Positions 44,993-54,230 of a DNA stretch of 64,000 bases are shown here, one piece after another. How positions within the stretch are numbered: position 1 is the first letter of the stretch; every line of letters begins with the position of its first letter. A program made the position numbers and the translations under genes. Source of the DNA: Roseateles_E cavernae (GTDB taxonomy: Bacteria > Pseudomonadota > Gammaproteobacteria > Burkholderiales > Burkholderiaceae_C). The stretch is taken from NCBI RefSeq assembly GCF_040187885.1, contig NZ_JBDPLH010000001.1:930001-994000 (forward strand). The letters are read 5' to 3'. The notes beneath the pieces are model-generated. The model did no database searches and was not told the origin of the DNA. It saw only the letters and a list, made by a program, of their open reading frames with translations.

Positions 44993-45970
44993 TCAGCGCT
45001 CGCCGGCCTGCTCAGTGCTCGTGATCTTCGGTGCGGTGCGCAGGCTCAGCACCATGGTCACGGCCAGGATCGCGATCACCACGCCCAGCGAGGCCAGCAC
45101 CGGGATCTTGATCAGGTCGATCAGCATCATCTTCGTGCCGATGAAGGCCAGCACCACGGCCAGGCCATAGCTCAGCAGATGGAACTTGGCGGCCATCGCG
45201 GCGAGCAGGAAGTACATCGCCCGCAGACCCAGGATGGCGAAGATATTGGAGGTCAGCACGATGAAGGGATCGTTGGTGATCGCGAAGATCGCCGGGATCG
45301 AGTCGACCGCGAAGATCACATCGGTGATGCCCACCAGAGCGATCACCAGCAGCAGCGGCGTGGCCAGGCGCTTGCCGTTCTCCCTCGTGAAGAAACGCTC
45401 GCCGTCGAAGTGCTGGCTGACCGGCATCAGGCGGCGCAGCAGCTTGAGCGCCGGATTACTCTCCAGATCAGGCTCCTGGCCGGCTGCCCACCACATCTTG
45501 ATGCCGGTGATCAGCAGGAAGGCGCCGAACAGATAGAGCACCCAGTGGAACTGCGCGATCAGCCAGCTGCCGACCAGAATCATCACGGTGCGCAGCACGA
45601 TGGCGCCGATGATGCCGTACATCAGCACCCGCTTCTGGTAGGCCGGCGGCACCGAGAAGTAGGTGAAGATCATCAGGAAGACAAAGATGTTGTCCACCGC
45701 CAGCGACTTCTCGATCAGATAGCCGGTCAGGAATTCCAGCGATTTGGTCGTGGCCAGATCGGCGTCGCCGGTGCTGTCCTTGACGGCCCACCAGAACAGG
45801 CCGTTGAAGGCCAGGCTCAGGGCCACCCAGACCAGCGACCAGTTGATCGCCTCCTTAACGCTGACCTCGTGCGCGCCCTGCTTGCGCAGCACGACGAAGT
45901 CGACGAACAAGGCCACCAGCACCGAGCCGGCAAAGAAAATCCACAGCCACAGAGGCGCAATCGAGCTCAT
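44993..45970 (-). CDS. TerC-family membrane protein (Alx-like, probable manganese exporter)
   Basis: This 325-aa polytopic inner-membrane protein has the TerC/Alx pattern: TKSLEFLTGYLIEKSLAVDNIFVFLMIF (about residues 74-101) and GITDVIFAVDSIPAIFAITNDPFIVLTSN (about 215-243), with acidic residues in membrane helices expected for metal binding. TerC proteins are now linked to manganese export and protein metalation. The riboswitch found upstream of this gene (46010-46154) supports Mn control. A GGGAG ribosome binding site precedes the ATG at 45970; the frame is open for 28 codons upstream inside the leader but those lack the family sequence. Confidence 0.93.
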   Translation of the reverse strand: MSSIAPLWLWIFFAGSVLVALFVDFVVLRKQGAHEVSVKEAINWSLVWVALSLAFNGLFWWAVKDSTGDADLATTKSLEFLTGYLIEKSLAVDNIFVFLMIFTYFSVPPAYQKRVLMYGIIGAIVLRTVMILVGSWLIAQFHWVLYLFGAFLLITGIKMWWAAGQEPDLESNPALKLLRRLMPVSQHFDGERFFTRENGKRLATPLLLVIALVGITDVIFAVDSIPAIFAITNDPFIVLTSNIFAILGLRAMYFLLAAMAAKFHLLSYGLAVVLAFIGTKMMLIDLIKIPVLASLGVVIAILAVTMVLSLRTAPKITSTEQAGER

Positions 45971-46009
45971 GCAGAGGCTCCCGCAAGATAGAGGTTGATG
46001 AAGGCAACA

Positions 46010-46154
46010 GGCCGAAAGGTCTTGCGGGGCAGGACGCGGATGTGGGGGACACATCCACCAGCTGCGGGGTCCGGATGCCAGCGGGCGCTGGCAACGTAAT
46101 GACGGACGGCCGCCACGACAAGGCGTCGTGTAGCTACTCCCCTTTCGGTTGGCC
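46010..46154 (-). ncRNA. yybP-ykoY manganese riboswitch
   Basis: On the minus strand the leader of the TerC-family gene reads CCGAAAGGGGAGTAGC at its 5-prime end (46148 down) and CCGTCCGTCATTACG further on (about 46107-46093), both highly like the conserved loops of the yybP-ykoY class that bind Mn2+. The base stem pairs CCGAAAGG (46148-46141) with CCTTTCGG (46019-46012). Several internal hairpins fit the expected four-way shape. The element ends about 40 nt before the gene start, so ligand binding could expose or mask the ribosome binding site. Family knowledge: this class controls mntP, alx and TerC genes. Confidence 0.88.
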
Positions 46155-46157
46155 GCG

Positions 46158-46184
46158 AGTATGCCAGGGTTTGCGCCAGATCAA
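46158..46184 (-). promoter_or_regulatory. Candidate promoter of the riboswitch-TerC transcript
   Basis: CATACT (46158-46163) as -10 and TTGATC (46179-46184) as -35 are spaced by 15 nt. The predicted start near 46151 lies right at the beginning of the riboswitch base stem, which fits well, though spacing is below the 17-nt optimum. Confidence 0.4.
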
Positions 46185-46258
46185 TCGGCAAGCCCCCAGG
46201 GGAAAGACCCGATTCGTGAAGTCCTGCCGCGTCATCGCCCGCTTGTATGCTAGATGGC

Positions 46259-46615
46259 ATGAAAACCTTGACGCGATGGTTCTTGCTCGCGGGCGCCCTG
46301 CTGCTGGTGGCCGCCCTCTACCCCGGTGTGGTCGTCACCAGCTATGGCGCCGCGCTGATCGCGGCCCTGGTGCTGGGTCTGCTGAACACCTTGCTGCGGC
46401 CCATCCTGGTGCTGCTGACCCTGCCGGTCACGGTCATCACCTTGGGGCTGTTCCTCTTCATCATCAATGCGCTGATGTTCTGGGCCGCCGCCTCGGTGCT
46501 CGACGGCCTGAGAGTCACCGGCTTCTGGGCCGCGCTGATCGGCTCGCTGATCTACAGCCTGTGCGGCATGCTGATCGATGTGCTGATCGAGCGCCTGTTC
46601 CCGGGGCGCGACTGA
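46259..46615 (+). CDS. Phage-holin-family (PF04020-like) small membrane protein
   Basis: This 118-aa protein has four transmembrane helices and the DUF/mycobacterial-4-TMS family pattern (GLLNTLLRPILVLLTLPVTVITLGLFLFIINALMFW). It is called phage holin family by databases but is chromosomal and not linked to phage genes here. Function unknown. The start at 46259 is chosen over 46247 because the family begins there. Confidence 0.85.
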   Translation: MKTLTRWFLLAGALLLVAALYPGVVVTSYGAALIAALVLGLLNTLLRPILVLLTLPVTVITLGLFLFIINALMFWAAASVLDGLRVTGFWAALIGSLIYSLCGMLIDVLIERLFPGRD

Positions 46616-46678
46616 CCCCCCCAGAATCGATGGCGCCGGCCGCGGCGTAAAAACGTCTGATCCGAGGAGAAGGACGCA

Positions 46679-48235
46679 ATGTCTGCGTTCGACCCGGAGA
46701 TCGGCATGTTGCGCAAGTACCTGCTGGGCCTAGGCGCCCTCACCCTGAGCCTGGCGGCCGACGCCGCCGCCCTGGACTACCAGGGCCTATTCACCACCGA
46801 CGACCAGCTCTTCGTCACCCAGTTCACGCTGGCTGCCGATGAGCCGGTGCAGGCCTTCAGCAGCTCCTGGCTGCAAGGCGGTTTCGCGCCGGTGCTGTCG
46901 CTGTTCGATCTGGCCAGCGGCGAGCTGCTGGCGCTGGCCAGCGGCAGCCAGAACAGCTGCGGCCCCGGCGAGGCCGGCGATCCGGTCAGCGGCTTTTGCT
47001 GGGACGCCCGCTTCGCGATCAGCCTGGCGGCCGGCAGCTACCGGCTGGTGCTGTCGCAGGACGGCAATACCCCGCTGGGCTCCAGCTGGGACGAGGGCTA
47101 TCTGATGAGCGGCCAGCCCGACTACACCGGGCTGAGCTATCTGGGCAGCGAGCAACGCTTCATCAATGTCGACGGCAGCCCGCGCAGCGGCGCCTGGGCC
47201 TTCAGCTTGCACGCCAATGTCGTGCCCGAGCCCGGCACCTGGGCGCTGATGCTGGGCGGCCTGGGCTTGCTGGCCTGGCGCCGCCGCCTGGCCGGCGCCG
47301 CCTTGCTGGGTCTGGCCCTGCCGGCGGCCGCGCTGGACGCGCCGCTGGTGGCCGACACGCACATCAATGCCGGCCTGCCGGCGCAGAACTTCGGCGCCCT
47401 GCCGACGCTGAACGTCGGCGGCGGCGCCAGCGCCTTGCTGCGCTTCGATCTGGGCGGCCTGCCCGGTGGCATCACGGCGGCCAAGCTGGTCAAGGCCAAT
47501 CTGCTGCTCTACGTCAACCGCGTCGGCACGCCCGGCACGCTGGAGCTGCTGAGTGTCTACGCGCCCTGGGACGAGGTCGGTGTCAGCCATGCGGCCGCCC
47601 CGGTCAATGGCGGTGCCGGCAGCGGCCAGAGCTTTGCGGTCGGCAAGGCCCAGCAGTTCATCAGCCTCGACATCAGCAAGATCGTCAAGGGCTGGATCAG
47701 CAACCCCGCCAGCAACCATGGCCTGCAGCTGCAGCCCGCGCTGAACAGCCCGGGCACCGTGGCCTTCTTCGACAGCAAGGAGAACACCGGCACCGCCCAT
47801 GTGGCCCGGCTGGACCTGACCCTGGCCGATCAGGGGCCGCAAGGTCCGCAAGGGGCCCAGGGCATCCAGGGCCTGCAAGGGCCGCGCGGTTTCACCGGTC
47901 TGACCGGACCGGCCGGCCCGCAGGGGCCGCAAGGCAATCAGGGGCCGGCCGGACCGGTGCATCTGCACTACGTCAGCCACACCCACACGCTGGCCGGCAA
48001 CACCTGGTCCGGCTACTCGGCGGTCTGCCCGGGCAATACCCGCCTGGTCGGCGGCGGCTGCGGCCACCGCGACAACAACAGCGCCCAGGACGAGATCAAT
48101 GTGAACTATGCCGGCCCGCGGCCCGACTACTCGACCCAGGTCTACCAGTGCAATCTGCGCAACCATGGCGGCGACAACCGCGCGATCCGCATCTGGGCCA
48201 TCTGCGCCGAAGCCAGCGGCGTGACCCAGCACTGA
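46679..48235 (+). CDS. Two-module exported protein with internal PEP-CTERM, DNRLRE domain and collagen-like repeat
   Basis: This 518-aa protein begins with a signal peptide (about residues 11-30), then a DVUA0089-type domain (about 32-180) typical of PEP-CTERM proteins. A full PEP-CTERM signal (VPEPGTWALMLGGLGLLAWRRR) lies at about 182-203, but the frame does not stop. Instead a new hydrophobic segment (about 204-219, AGAALLGLALPAAALD) resembling a signal peptide follows, then a DNRLRE-type domain (about 221-383), 14 Gly-X-Y triplets (about 386-427) and a Cys-containing C-terminal region. The start has a strong ribosome binding site (GAGGAGAAGG). It looks like a fusion of two secreted proteins. 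Confidence 0.85.
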   Translation: MSAFDPEIGMLRKYLLGLGALTLSLAADAAALDYQGLFTTDDQLFVTQFTLAADEPVQAFSSSWLQGGFAPVLSLFDLASGELLALASGSQNSCGPGEAGDPVSGFCWDARFAISLAAGSYRLVLSQDGNTPLGSSWDEGYLMSGQPDYTGLSYLGSEQRFINVDGSPRSGAWAFSLHANVVPEPGTWALMLGGLGLLAWRRRLAGAALLGLALPAAALDAPLVADTHINAGLPAQNFGALPTLNVGGGASALLRFDLGGLPGGITAAKLVKANLLLYVNRVGTPGTLELLSVYAPWDEVGVSHAAAPVNGGAGSGQSFAVGKAQQFISLDISKIVKGWISNPASNHGLQLQPALNSPGTVAFFDSKENTGTAHVARLDLTLADQGPQGPQGAQGIQGLQGPRGFTGLTGPAGPQGPQGNQGPAGPVHLHYVSHTHTLAGNTWSGYSAVCPGNTRLVGGGCGHRDNNSAQDEINVNYAGPRPDYSTQVYQCNLRNHGGDNRAIRIWAICAEASGVTQH

Positions 48236-48245
48236 GTCCTCTGCG

Positions 48246-49877
48246 TCAGGGAGTTGCCAGCCGGGGCGTCAGCGGCCGTGCCTGCAGATTGGGCAGCTCG
48301 GCGCCCGGCGGCACATTGCCGCGGTACATCTCGCTGAGCAGCTGGCGGCGCTCGTAGAGCAGCTGGCGCAAGCGCGCATCGATGACGGCCGCCTCGATCT
48401 GGTCGGCGCTGCGGCTCCTCGACTGATTCAGGCCCGAGCGCAGCCGGTCGATCGCGCCATTGAGGTCGCCGGCCGCCGCGCGTGTCTCGCCCAGTGCGCG
48501 CACCGCACGCAGCGGCTGGTCGAGGCGCTGCCAGAGCTGGGCCAGCAGCGCCCAGGCCTGGGCATCATTGGGGTTCAGGCTGACATGGGTCTGCAAGGTG
48601 TCGGCCGCCTCGCGCGCTGATGCCAGGCGCGTGTCCACCAGGGCCAGCTGCGCGCGCTGGATCAGCAGCACGCGCGAACGGTCCTGCGCCAGCGGCGCCA
48701 GCGCGGCAAAGCCGGCCTCGCCCTGCTCGCGCGCCTGCGCCAGCTCGGCGCGCGCCAGGGTCAGCACACGGGCCGAGCGCGGGTCGCTGCCCATCATCTG
48801 CAGCAGCAGCTCGGCGCTGCGCAGCGCGCTGTCGGCGCGGCCGTAGTTGCGCATCTTGATCGAGGCCAGCGCGCTGGCATAGCGTGCCCCCAGCTGCTCG
48901 AAGCCATTGCCGGCCGTGCCCCCACGGCTGTCGCGCACGCCGGCGTCGAGCTCCTGCAGCTTGGCCCAGGTCTCGGCGCGCGGGTCCATCAGCACCCGCG
49001 AGCGTGCCGCCATCAGCGCATGCAGGGCCAGGCCATGCGGCCGCTCCATCGTGCCGGTGCCCAGGCGCGCGCGCGCCTCGCCGATACGTTCGCTGGTCAG
49101 CGGGTGGGAGCGCAGATAGGGGTAGTTGCCGGCGTCCATCAGATGGTAGGCCTGCTCCATGCGCTCGAACATGCTGGCCATGCCCGAGGGCGCATAGCCG
49201 GCCTGGGTCATGAAGTTGAAGCCGACGCGGTCGGCCTCGCGCTCCATATCGCGCGAGAAGCTCAGCGAGGCGGCGGCGGCGGCGGCCTGGCTGCCGACGA
49301 TGGCGGCCTGGGCCGCATCGGGGCTGCCCGAGCGCGCGGCCACCAGCAGGCCGGCGATCAGGCCGGCAGTGGCCAGGAGGCTGTTGCGCGAGTCGCCGGC
49401 GATGCGGCGCGCGATATGGCGCTGGGTGATGTGGGCCAGCTCATGGCCCAGCACCGAGGCCAGCTCGTCGGGCGCGCTGGTGATCGCGATCAGGCCCAGA
49501 TGGGTGCCGACGAAACCGCCCGGCAGCGCGAAGGCGTTGACGCTGCGGTCACGCACCAGAAAGATGTCCCAGGCGAAGCGCTGCTGCGTGTCGTCGCCGA
49601 TCTGGCCCAGCTGCTTGGCCGAGTTCACCAAGGGGGTCCACAGCGACTGCACATATTCAAGCAGCAGCGGGTCGTCGAGATAGTCGGGGTCGATGCGGAT
49701 CTGCCGCATGATCTGGTCGCCGATGCGGCGCTCGTCATTGACGTCCAGGTCCTGCGACACCGAGTCGCCCAGGGCCGGCAGATTGACCTGGGCCCTTGCG
49801 GGCAGGCCCGGCAGCAGCATCAGGGCGGCCGACAAGGCCACGGCCAGGCGGCGCGGGCGGGTCATCAAACTAGGCAT
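48246..49877 (-). CDS. M48-family periplasmic metalloprotease with TPR (BepA-like)
   Basis: The precursor of about 543 residues has a signal peptide, an M48 zinc protease domain with HELAH (about residue 140-145) and a later Glu in DMEREADRVG, and a long TPR-like C-terminus. This fits BepA (YfgC), which degrades or assists misassembled outer-membrane proteins such as LptD in the periplasm. The start at 49877 is chosen because GGAG lies 10 nt upstream; 49886 or 49865 are alternatives. The gene is divergent from moaC. Confidence 0.9.
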   Translation of the reverse strand: MPSLMTRPRRLAVALSAALMLLPGLPARAQVNLPALGDSVSQDLDVNDERRIGDQIMRQIRIDPDYLDDPLLLEYVQSLWTPLVNSAKQLGQIGDDTQQRFAWDIFLVRDRSVNAFALPGGFVGTHLGLIAITSAPDELASVLGHELAHITQRHIARRIAGDSRNSLLATAGLIAGLLVAARSGSPDAAQAAIVGSQAAAAAASLSFSRDMEREADRVGFNFMTQAGYAPSGMASMFERMEQAYHLMDAGNYPYLRSHPLTSERIGEARARLGTGTMERPHGLALHALMAARSRVLMDPRAETWAKLQELDAGVRDSRGGTAGNGFEQLGARYASALASIKMRNYGRADSALRSAELLLQMMGSDPRSARVLTLARAELAQAREQGEAGFAALAPLAQDRSRVLLIQRAQLALVDTRLASAREAADTLQTHVSLNPNDAQAWALLAQLWQRLDQPLRAVRALGETRAAAGDLNGAIDRLRSGLNQSRSRSADQIEAAVIDARLRQLLYERRQLLSEMYRGNVPPGAELPNLQARPLTPRLATP

Positions 49878-49948
49878 TCGCGGCATTCTCCAGGCAGGTC
49901 AGGCGCCTATGATGGCAGATCGCAGGTTTCCAGATTGTTGCCGCTGCC

Positions 49949-50449
49949 ATGACTTCCGCACTCACCCACTTCGACGCCCAGGGCCAGGCCCATATGGTCG
50001 ATGTGTCGGCCAAGGCCGAAACCCATCGCATCGCCCGCGCCGCCGGCCGCATCCGCATGCTGCCGGCCACGCTGGCCCTGATCACCAGTGGCACGGCCAA
50101 GAAGGGCGACGTGCTGGGCATCGCCCGCATCGCCGCGATCCAGGCGGCCAAGCGCACCGCCGAGCTGATCCCGCTGTGCCATCCGCTGCCCATCACCCGC
50201 GTGGCGGTCGAGTTCGAGATCGATGAGGCTGGCGCCAGCGTGCAGTGCACGGCCCAGGTCGAGACGCTGGGCCGCACCGGTGTCGAGATGGAGGCCTTGA
50301 CGGCGGTGCAGATCGGGCTGCTGACGATTTACGATATGTGCAAGGCCGCCGATCGCGGCATGGTGATGGGCGAGATCCGCGTGCTGGAGAAGCAGGGCGG
50401 CAAGAGCGGCGACTGGTCGGCCGCGCCGCTGCTCAGCGCATCTCCCTGA
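49949..50449 (+). CDS. moaC: Cyclic pyranopterin monophosphate synthase
   Basis: This 166-aa enzyme of molybdenum cofactor synthesis converts the MoaA product to cyclic pyranopterin monophosphate. Motifs GDVLGIARIAAIQAAKRT, LIPLCHPLPI and MEALTAVQIGLLTIYDMCKAADRGM with the final KSG are typical. Length matches the family (about 160). No other Moco gene is near. Its 3-prime end overlaps the converging ligase gene by 17 bp. Confidence 0.96.
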   Translation: MTSALTHFDAQGQAHMVDVSAKAETHRIARAAGRIRMLPATLALITSGTAKKGDVLGIARIAAIQAAKRTAELIPLCHPLPITRVAVEFEIDEAGASVQCTAQVETLGRTGVEMEALTAVQIGLLTIYDMCKAADRGMVMGEIRVLEKQGGKSGDWSAAPLLSASP

Positions 50450-52154
50450 AATCGTAGTCGCGCGACGGCCCTTCGCACTGGAAGGGCGGCGGCTTCAGCG
50501 CCCTGACCTCGGGCTCCTCGCATTCGGCCAGCCAGTCCTCGGCCTGCTTGTTGCGGAACTCGCGCAGGCGTTGCACAACGTAGCGGGCGCGGTCGGTGTC
50601 GCCGCTGGCGTGCAGGGACTTGGCCCAGGCCATCATCAAGCGCGTGTCGATCAGCTGGTGGGCGGTGCGGCGGGTCGCCTCCAGCGCGGCCTCGCCGGCG
50701 GGCAGGCTGGTGGCGGCCGCGTAGTCGGCCTGCGCGCCGAAGAACAGGCTGTGCTGCCCGCGCGCGATGCGCTGCTCCAGCGGCGCGGCCTGCGCCGGCG
50801 GCATATAGATCTCGACCACGCGCAGATAGTCCCACAGCGCGAAGGCACTGCCGGCGATCATCAGCACACCGGCCGCGCGCAGCGCGCCGGCCGGCAGGGT
50901 CAGGCCTTGCCCGGCTTTGGTCGGCGCGGCGGCACCCAGGCACAGCCCCAGCGCGAACACCGCCGGCACCAGGAAGTAGACGTACCACAGCGGGTACTCC
51001 AGCAGGCTGTGCAGGCCGATCATCAGCACCATCATGAAGGCGCAGCGCAGCAGCGGCGCCTCGCCATCCGGCGCCCGCAGGCCCGAGAGGAAGGCGCGCC
51101 AGACCGAGTACAGCAGCAGCGCGATCACCAGCAGGCCCAGCGGCCAGCCCAGCTCCACCAGCAGCTGCATCGGCAGATTGTGGGTGTGGTCGAAGAAGGC
51201 CGTGGGCCGACCCGGGAAGGGCGTCATGGTCCAGGCCAGATTGAACTCGCCCCAGCCCACGCCGGTCAGCGGGTACTGCTGCAGCAGGCGCCAGGCATTG
51301 GCCAGGATGGCCAGGCGCGAGGGCGAACCCGCCCCCTCGGCCAGCCGCGACTCGGCGCCGAAGGCCTGGCCCGAGCTAGCGGCCCAGGCCGACATCAGCA
51401 GCCAGCTCAGGCCCAGCATCAGCGGCGTGGCCACCAGGGCCCAGCGCGAGAGCCGGGTCAGCTTGCGGTCCAGCAGACCCCACAGCGCCAGCAGGCCGAT
51501 ACCGACCATGCCGGTGCGCGAGGCGCTCAGCACCACGGCGAACACCAAGGCGAACAGCAGCGCCGGCAGCGCGGCCGCCCAAGCGCGGCCCCGGCGCGAG
51601 TTGGCCAGCCAGACCGCCGCGACACAGGCCCACATCAGCAGGCTGGCCAGATGATTGGGCTGGCGCATATTGCCGACCGCCCGGCCGACCACGCCGGAGC
51701 GCGCGATCACGCTGCCATCGGCCCAGCTCGGCGCGAACACCTGGACCAGGGCCACCGCCACGCTCAGCAGCCCGGCCACCAGCAGGGCCAGGCAGAACAG
51801 GTCCATCACCGGCTCGCGCGCCCGCGCGTCGCCACCGGCGCGCAGGCCGGCCAGCAGCACCAGCAGCGCTGCGGCCAGCGCGGCGGCGCTCGACAAGCCA
51901 TTGGGTGCGACCAGCGCCGCCAGCAGCAGCAGGCCCAGCGCCAGCAGTGCGGCATTCGGGCGCAGACCCTGCCCTGTCCCTATCGGCGCCAGCAGGTACA
52001 GGCACAGGCCCCAGCCGGCCAGCGCGGCGAGCTGGTTGAACAGTGTCGCCATCGGCGTCAGGTTGTAGGCGATCAGCGGCGGCAGTGCACAGGCCGCCAG
52101 CAGGGCGGCCAGCAGCGCGGGTGAGGCATGAAGGGGGTGCGTCGGGCGATCCAT
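50433..52154 (-). CDS. O-antigen ligase-family (PglL-like) membrane protein
   Basis: This 573-aa inner-membrane protein has about 11 transmembrane helices, the Wzy_C/O-antigen ligase motif region (FDHTHNLPMQLLVELGWPLG, about 297-316, with the conserved His) and a C-terminal Wzy_C_2/PglL-type domain. PglL enzymes transfer glycan from lipid carrier to pilin or other proteins; RNA or target proteins are not in the window. NMRQPNHLASLLMWA (about 162-176) is also typical. Confidence 0.88.
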   Translation of the reverse strand: MDRPTHPLHASPALLAALLAACALPPLIAYNLTPMATLFNQLAALAGWGLCLYLLAPIGTGQGLRPNAALLALGLLLLAALVAPNGLSSAAALAAALLVLLAGLRAGGDARAREPVMDLFCLALLVAGLLSVAVALVQVFAPSWADGSVIARSGVVGRAVGNMRQPNHLASLLMWACVAAVWLANSRRGRAWAAALPALLFALVFAVVLSASRTGMVGIGLLALWGLLDRKLTRLSRWALVATPLMLGLSWLLMSAWAASSGQAFGAESRLAEGAGSPSRLAILANAWRLLQQYPLTGVGWGEFNLAWTMTPFPGRPTAFFDHTHNLPMQLLVELGWPLGLLVIALLLYSVWRAFLSGLRAPDGEAPLLRCAFMMVLMIGLHSLLEYPLWYVYFLVPAVFALGLCLGAAAPTKAGQGLTLPAGALRAAGVLMIAGSAFALWDYLRVVEIYMPPAQAAPLEQRIARGQHSLFFGAQADYAAATSLPAGEAALEATRRTAHQLIDTRLMMAWAKSLHASGDTDRARYVVQRLREFRNKQAEDWLAECEEPEVRALKPPPFQCEGPSRDYDFREMR

Positions 52155-52190
52155 GGGGCGGCATCATGGCACGGCGGCCGCCCCTTGGCC

Positions 52191-54230
52191 TCAGCGCAGT
52201 GCCATCGCCACGGTCAGGCGCAGGCCGCGCGGCTCGACCGGGTGGAAATGCCGGTCGGCCACCGGCGCCGCTTCGCCGGCCAGGCGCGACGCGTAGAAGT
52301 AGTCGATGTCGCTGGCGCGCCGGTCGAACAGATTGAAGACATCCAGGCTTACGGTGACGCGCGGTGTCGCGCGCCAGCTGGCCCGTGCATAGGCCAGGCT
52401 GGTGGCGCGCGAGCGCTGCGAACCGTCCTCGACCAGATCGCGCGGGCCGAAATGGCGCAGCTGCAGCTGGCCCGACCAGGGGGCGCCCGGCTCGGCCCAG
52501 CTCAGGCCCAGCGAGGCCACCTTGTCGACCGCGCCGGGCACGCGCCGGCCCTCGGGGGCCGGGTCGCGGTAGCGGGCGCGGGAGGCGGCCCAGTCCAGGT
52601 CCAGCTGCCAGTCGCGGCCGAGCCGCCAGTGGCTGTTCAGCTCCAGACCCTGGCGCCGGCTGGCCCGCGAGGCCTCGGTATCGCCAGCGTCGCCGACAAA
52701 GACCAGCTCCGAGTCCAGCGCCAGCCGCCACAGCGCCAGGCTGGTCTGCCAGCCCGGCAGCCACTCGCCGCGCAGGCCCAGCTCGGCGCCACGGCTGGCG
52801 GCAAGACCCGGCACGGCGTCGACCGTCGTGCCCTGCTTGGGCGAGAGCCGTGCCGTCGTGCCGCGCGCGTCATTGCTGTGGAAGCCGCGGCCGTAGTTGA
52901 TGAAGAACTCGGTGCCGGCCCAGGGGCCGAGCACCAGGGCCAGCTTGGGGCTGAGCTGGCGGTCGCTGGCACGGCCGCTGTTGACCGCGATCGAGCTGTC
53001 GACGCGAAAGCGCGCCGTATCGGCACGCAGGCCGACGACGCTGCGCAGCCAGGGCGTCCAGCCGCTGGCCAGTTCGGCGTAGACGCCCAGGCTGCTCTCG
53101 CGCACCCGGCTTTCCTGCGTGGTGCTCAGGCGCCGGCGCTGCGCGCTGGCATACAGACCCACCGGGCTCAACCGGTCGTGGCGGGCCTGAGTGCCGAGGC
53201 TGATCTGCTGCTCGGCCCCGGCCCACTGGAACTGCCAGCGCCGGCTCAGCTCGCCACCGAGCACGCGGCGCGACTCGGCCTGCTCGAACTGGTCGCCGTT
53301 GACCGGGTCGTCCTGGAAAAAGCTGAAGTTGGAGAACAGGTTCAGACGCGAGTGGATCAGGTAGGCACTGGCCTGCCAGTCGCCGTCGACCATGTCGCGG
53401 CTGATCTGGCCGGAGAGCGAGTAGCGGGCGCTGCGTCCGCCGTCGCTGGCGTCCAGGCTGCCGAAGCGGCCGAGGTGGCCCTGATCGACCGCGCGCTGCG
53501 GGATCTGGTCGGTGGCGGTCCAGCGGTTGCGGTAGGCCATCAGGCTCAGCGAGGCCGAGCCCTCGGCCCTGCGTTCGCTGTAGCGCAGGAGGCCGTTGAA
53601 CTTGCGCGCGCGCTGCGGTGTTTCCCATGGCCCGTCGTTGCCCTGCAGTTCCAGCGCACCCAGCCAGCGCCCGGCACCGGCGGCGCCACCGTCGGCCAGC
53701 AGCGCGCGGGCATGGCCGTGCCCGCCCAGCGTCAGGCTGGCAAGACCCGGCCCCATCTCGTCGCGCAGCCGCAGCCGCGCGCTGCCGGCCGAGGCGAAAT
53801 CGCCGTCGCTGGCGAAGTAAGGGCCTTTGCGGTAGTCGATGCGCTGGACCAGCTCGGGGATCAGGAAGTTCAGATCGCTATAGCCCTGGCCATGGGCATG
53901 GCTGACCATATTCACCGGCATGCCGTCGACAAAGGTCGCGAAGTCGGTGCCGTGGTCGAGATTGAAGCCGCGCAGAAAATACTGGTTGGCCTTGCCGTCG
54001 CCGCTGTGCTGGGTGACGATCATGCCGGGCACGAACTCCAGCAGCTCCGCCGGCCGCAACACCGGCCGCGCCTCGATCAGGCTGGCCCGCACCGAGCCCT
54101 CGCTGGCGGCGCTGGCCTGGCCCAGACCCAGCTGGTAATGGCCCAGCAGTTCGACCTTGTCGAGTGTCTCGACCTGGGCCAGCGCGCCCCAGGGCGCCAG
54201 CAGGGCCAGCGCGGCAAACCGGTGTTTCAT
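52191..54230 (-). CDS. TonB-dependent outer-membrane receptor
   Basis: This 679-aa receptor has a signal peptide (about residues 1-18), a plug domain (about 35-150; YFLRGFNLDHGTDFATFVDG) and a beta barrel. It lacks siderophore-receptor features such as a long N-terminal signalling domain. Its ATG at 54230 overlaps the HupE/UreJ gene stop (ATGA), placing it as last gene of a five-gene operon. Its TonB partner is probably the one at 44 kb. The substrate is likely a metal or metal chelate, by context. The frame is open far upstream but without receptor sequence. Confidence 0.92.
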   Translation of the reverse strand: MKHRFAALALLAPWGALAQVETLDKVELLGHYQLGLGQASAASEGSVRASLIEARPVLRPAELLEFVPGMIVTQHSGDGKANQYFLRGFNLDHGTDFATFVDGMPVNMVSHAHGQGYSDLNFLIPELVQRIDYRKGPYFASDGDFASAGSARLRLRDEMGPGLASLTLGGHGHARALLADGGAAGAGRWLGALELQGNDGPWETPQRARKFNGLLRYSERRAEGSASLSLMAYRNRWTATDQIPQRAVDQGHLGRFGSLDASDGGRSARYSLSGQISRDMVDGDWQASAYLIHSRLNLFSNFSFFQDDPVNGDQFEQAESRRVLGGELSRRWQFQWAGAEQQISLGTQARHDRLSPVGLYASAQRRRLSTTQESRVRESSLGVYAELASGWTPWLRSVVGLRADTARFRVDSSIAVNSGRASDRQLSPKLALVLGPWAGTEFFINYGRGFHSNDARGTTARLSPKQGTTVDAVPGLAASRGAELGLRGEWLPGWQTSLALWRLALDSELVFVGDAGDTEASRASRRQGLELNSHWRLGRDWQLDLDWAASRARYRDPAPEGRRVPGAVDKVASLGLSWAEPGAPWSGQLQLRHFGPRDLVEDGSQRSRATSLAYARASWRATPRVTVSLDVFNLFDRRASDIDYFYASRLAGEAAPVADRHFHPVEPRGLRLTVAMALR

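Noticed and set aside
46259..46615. Evidence for a prophage from the holin-family name
   Set aside because: No phage structural, integrase or lysis genes lie nearby; the family is widespread on chromosomes.
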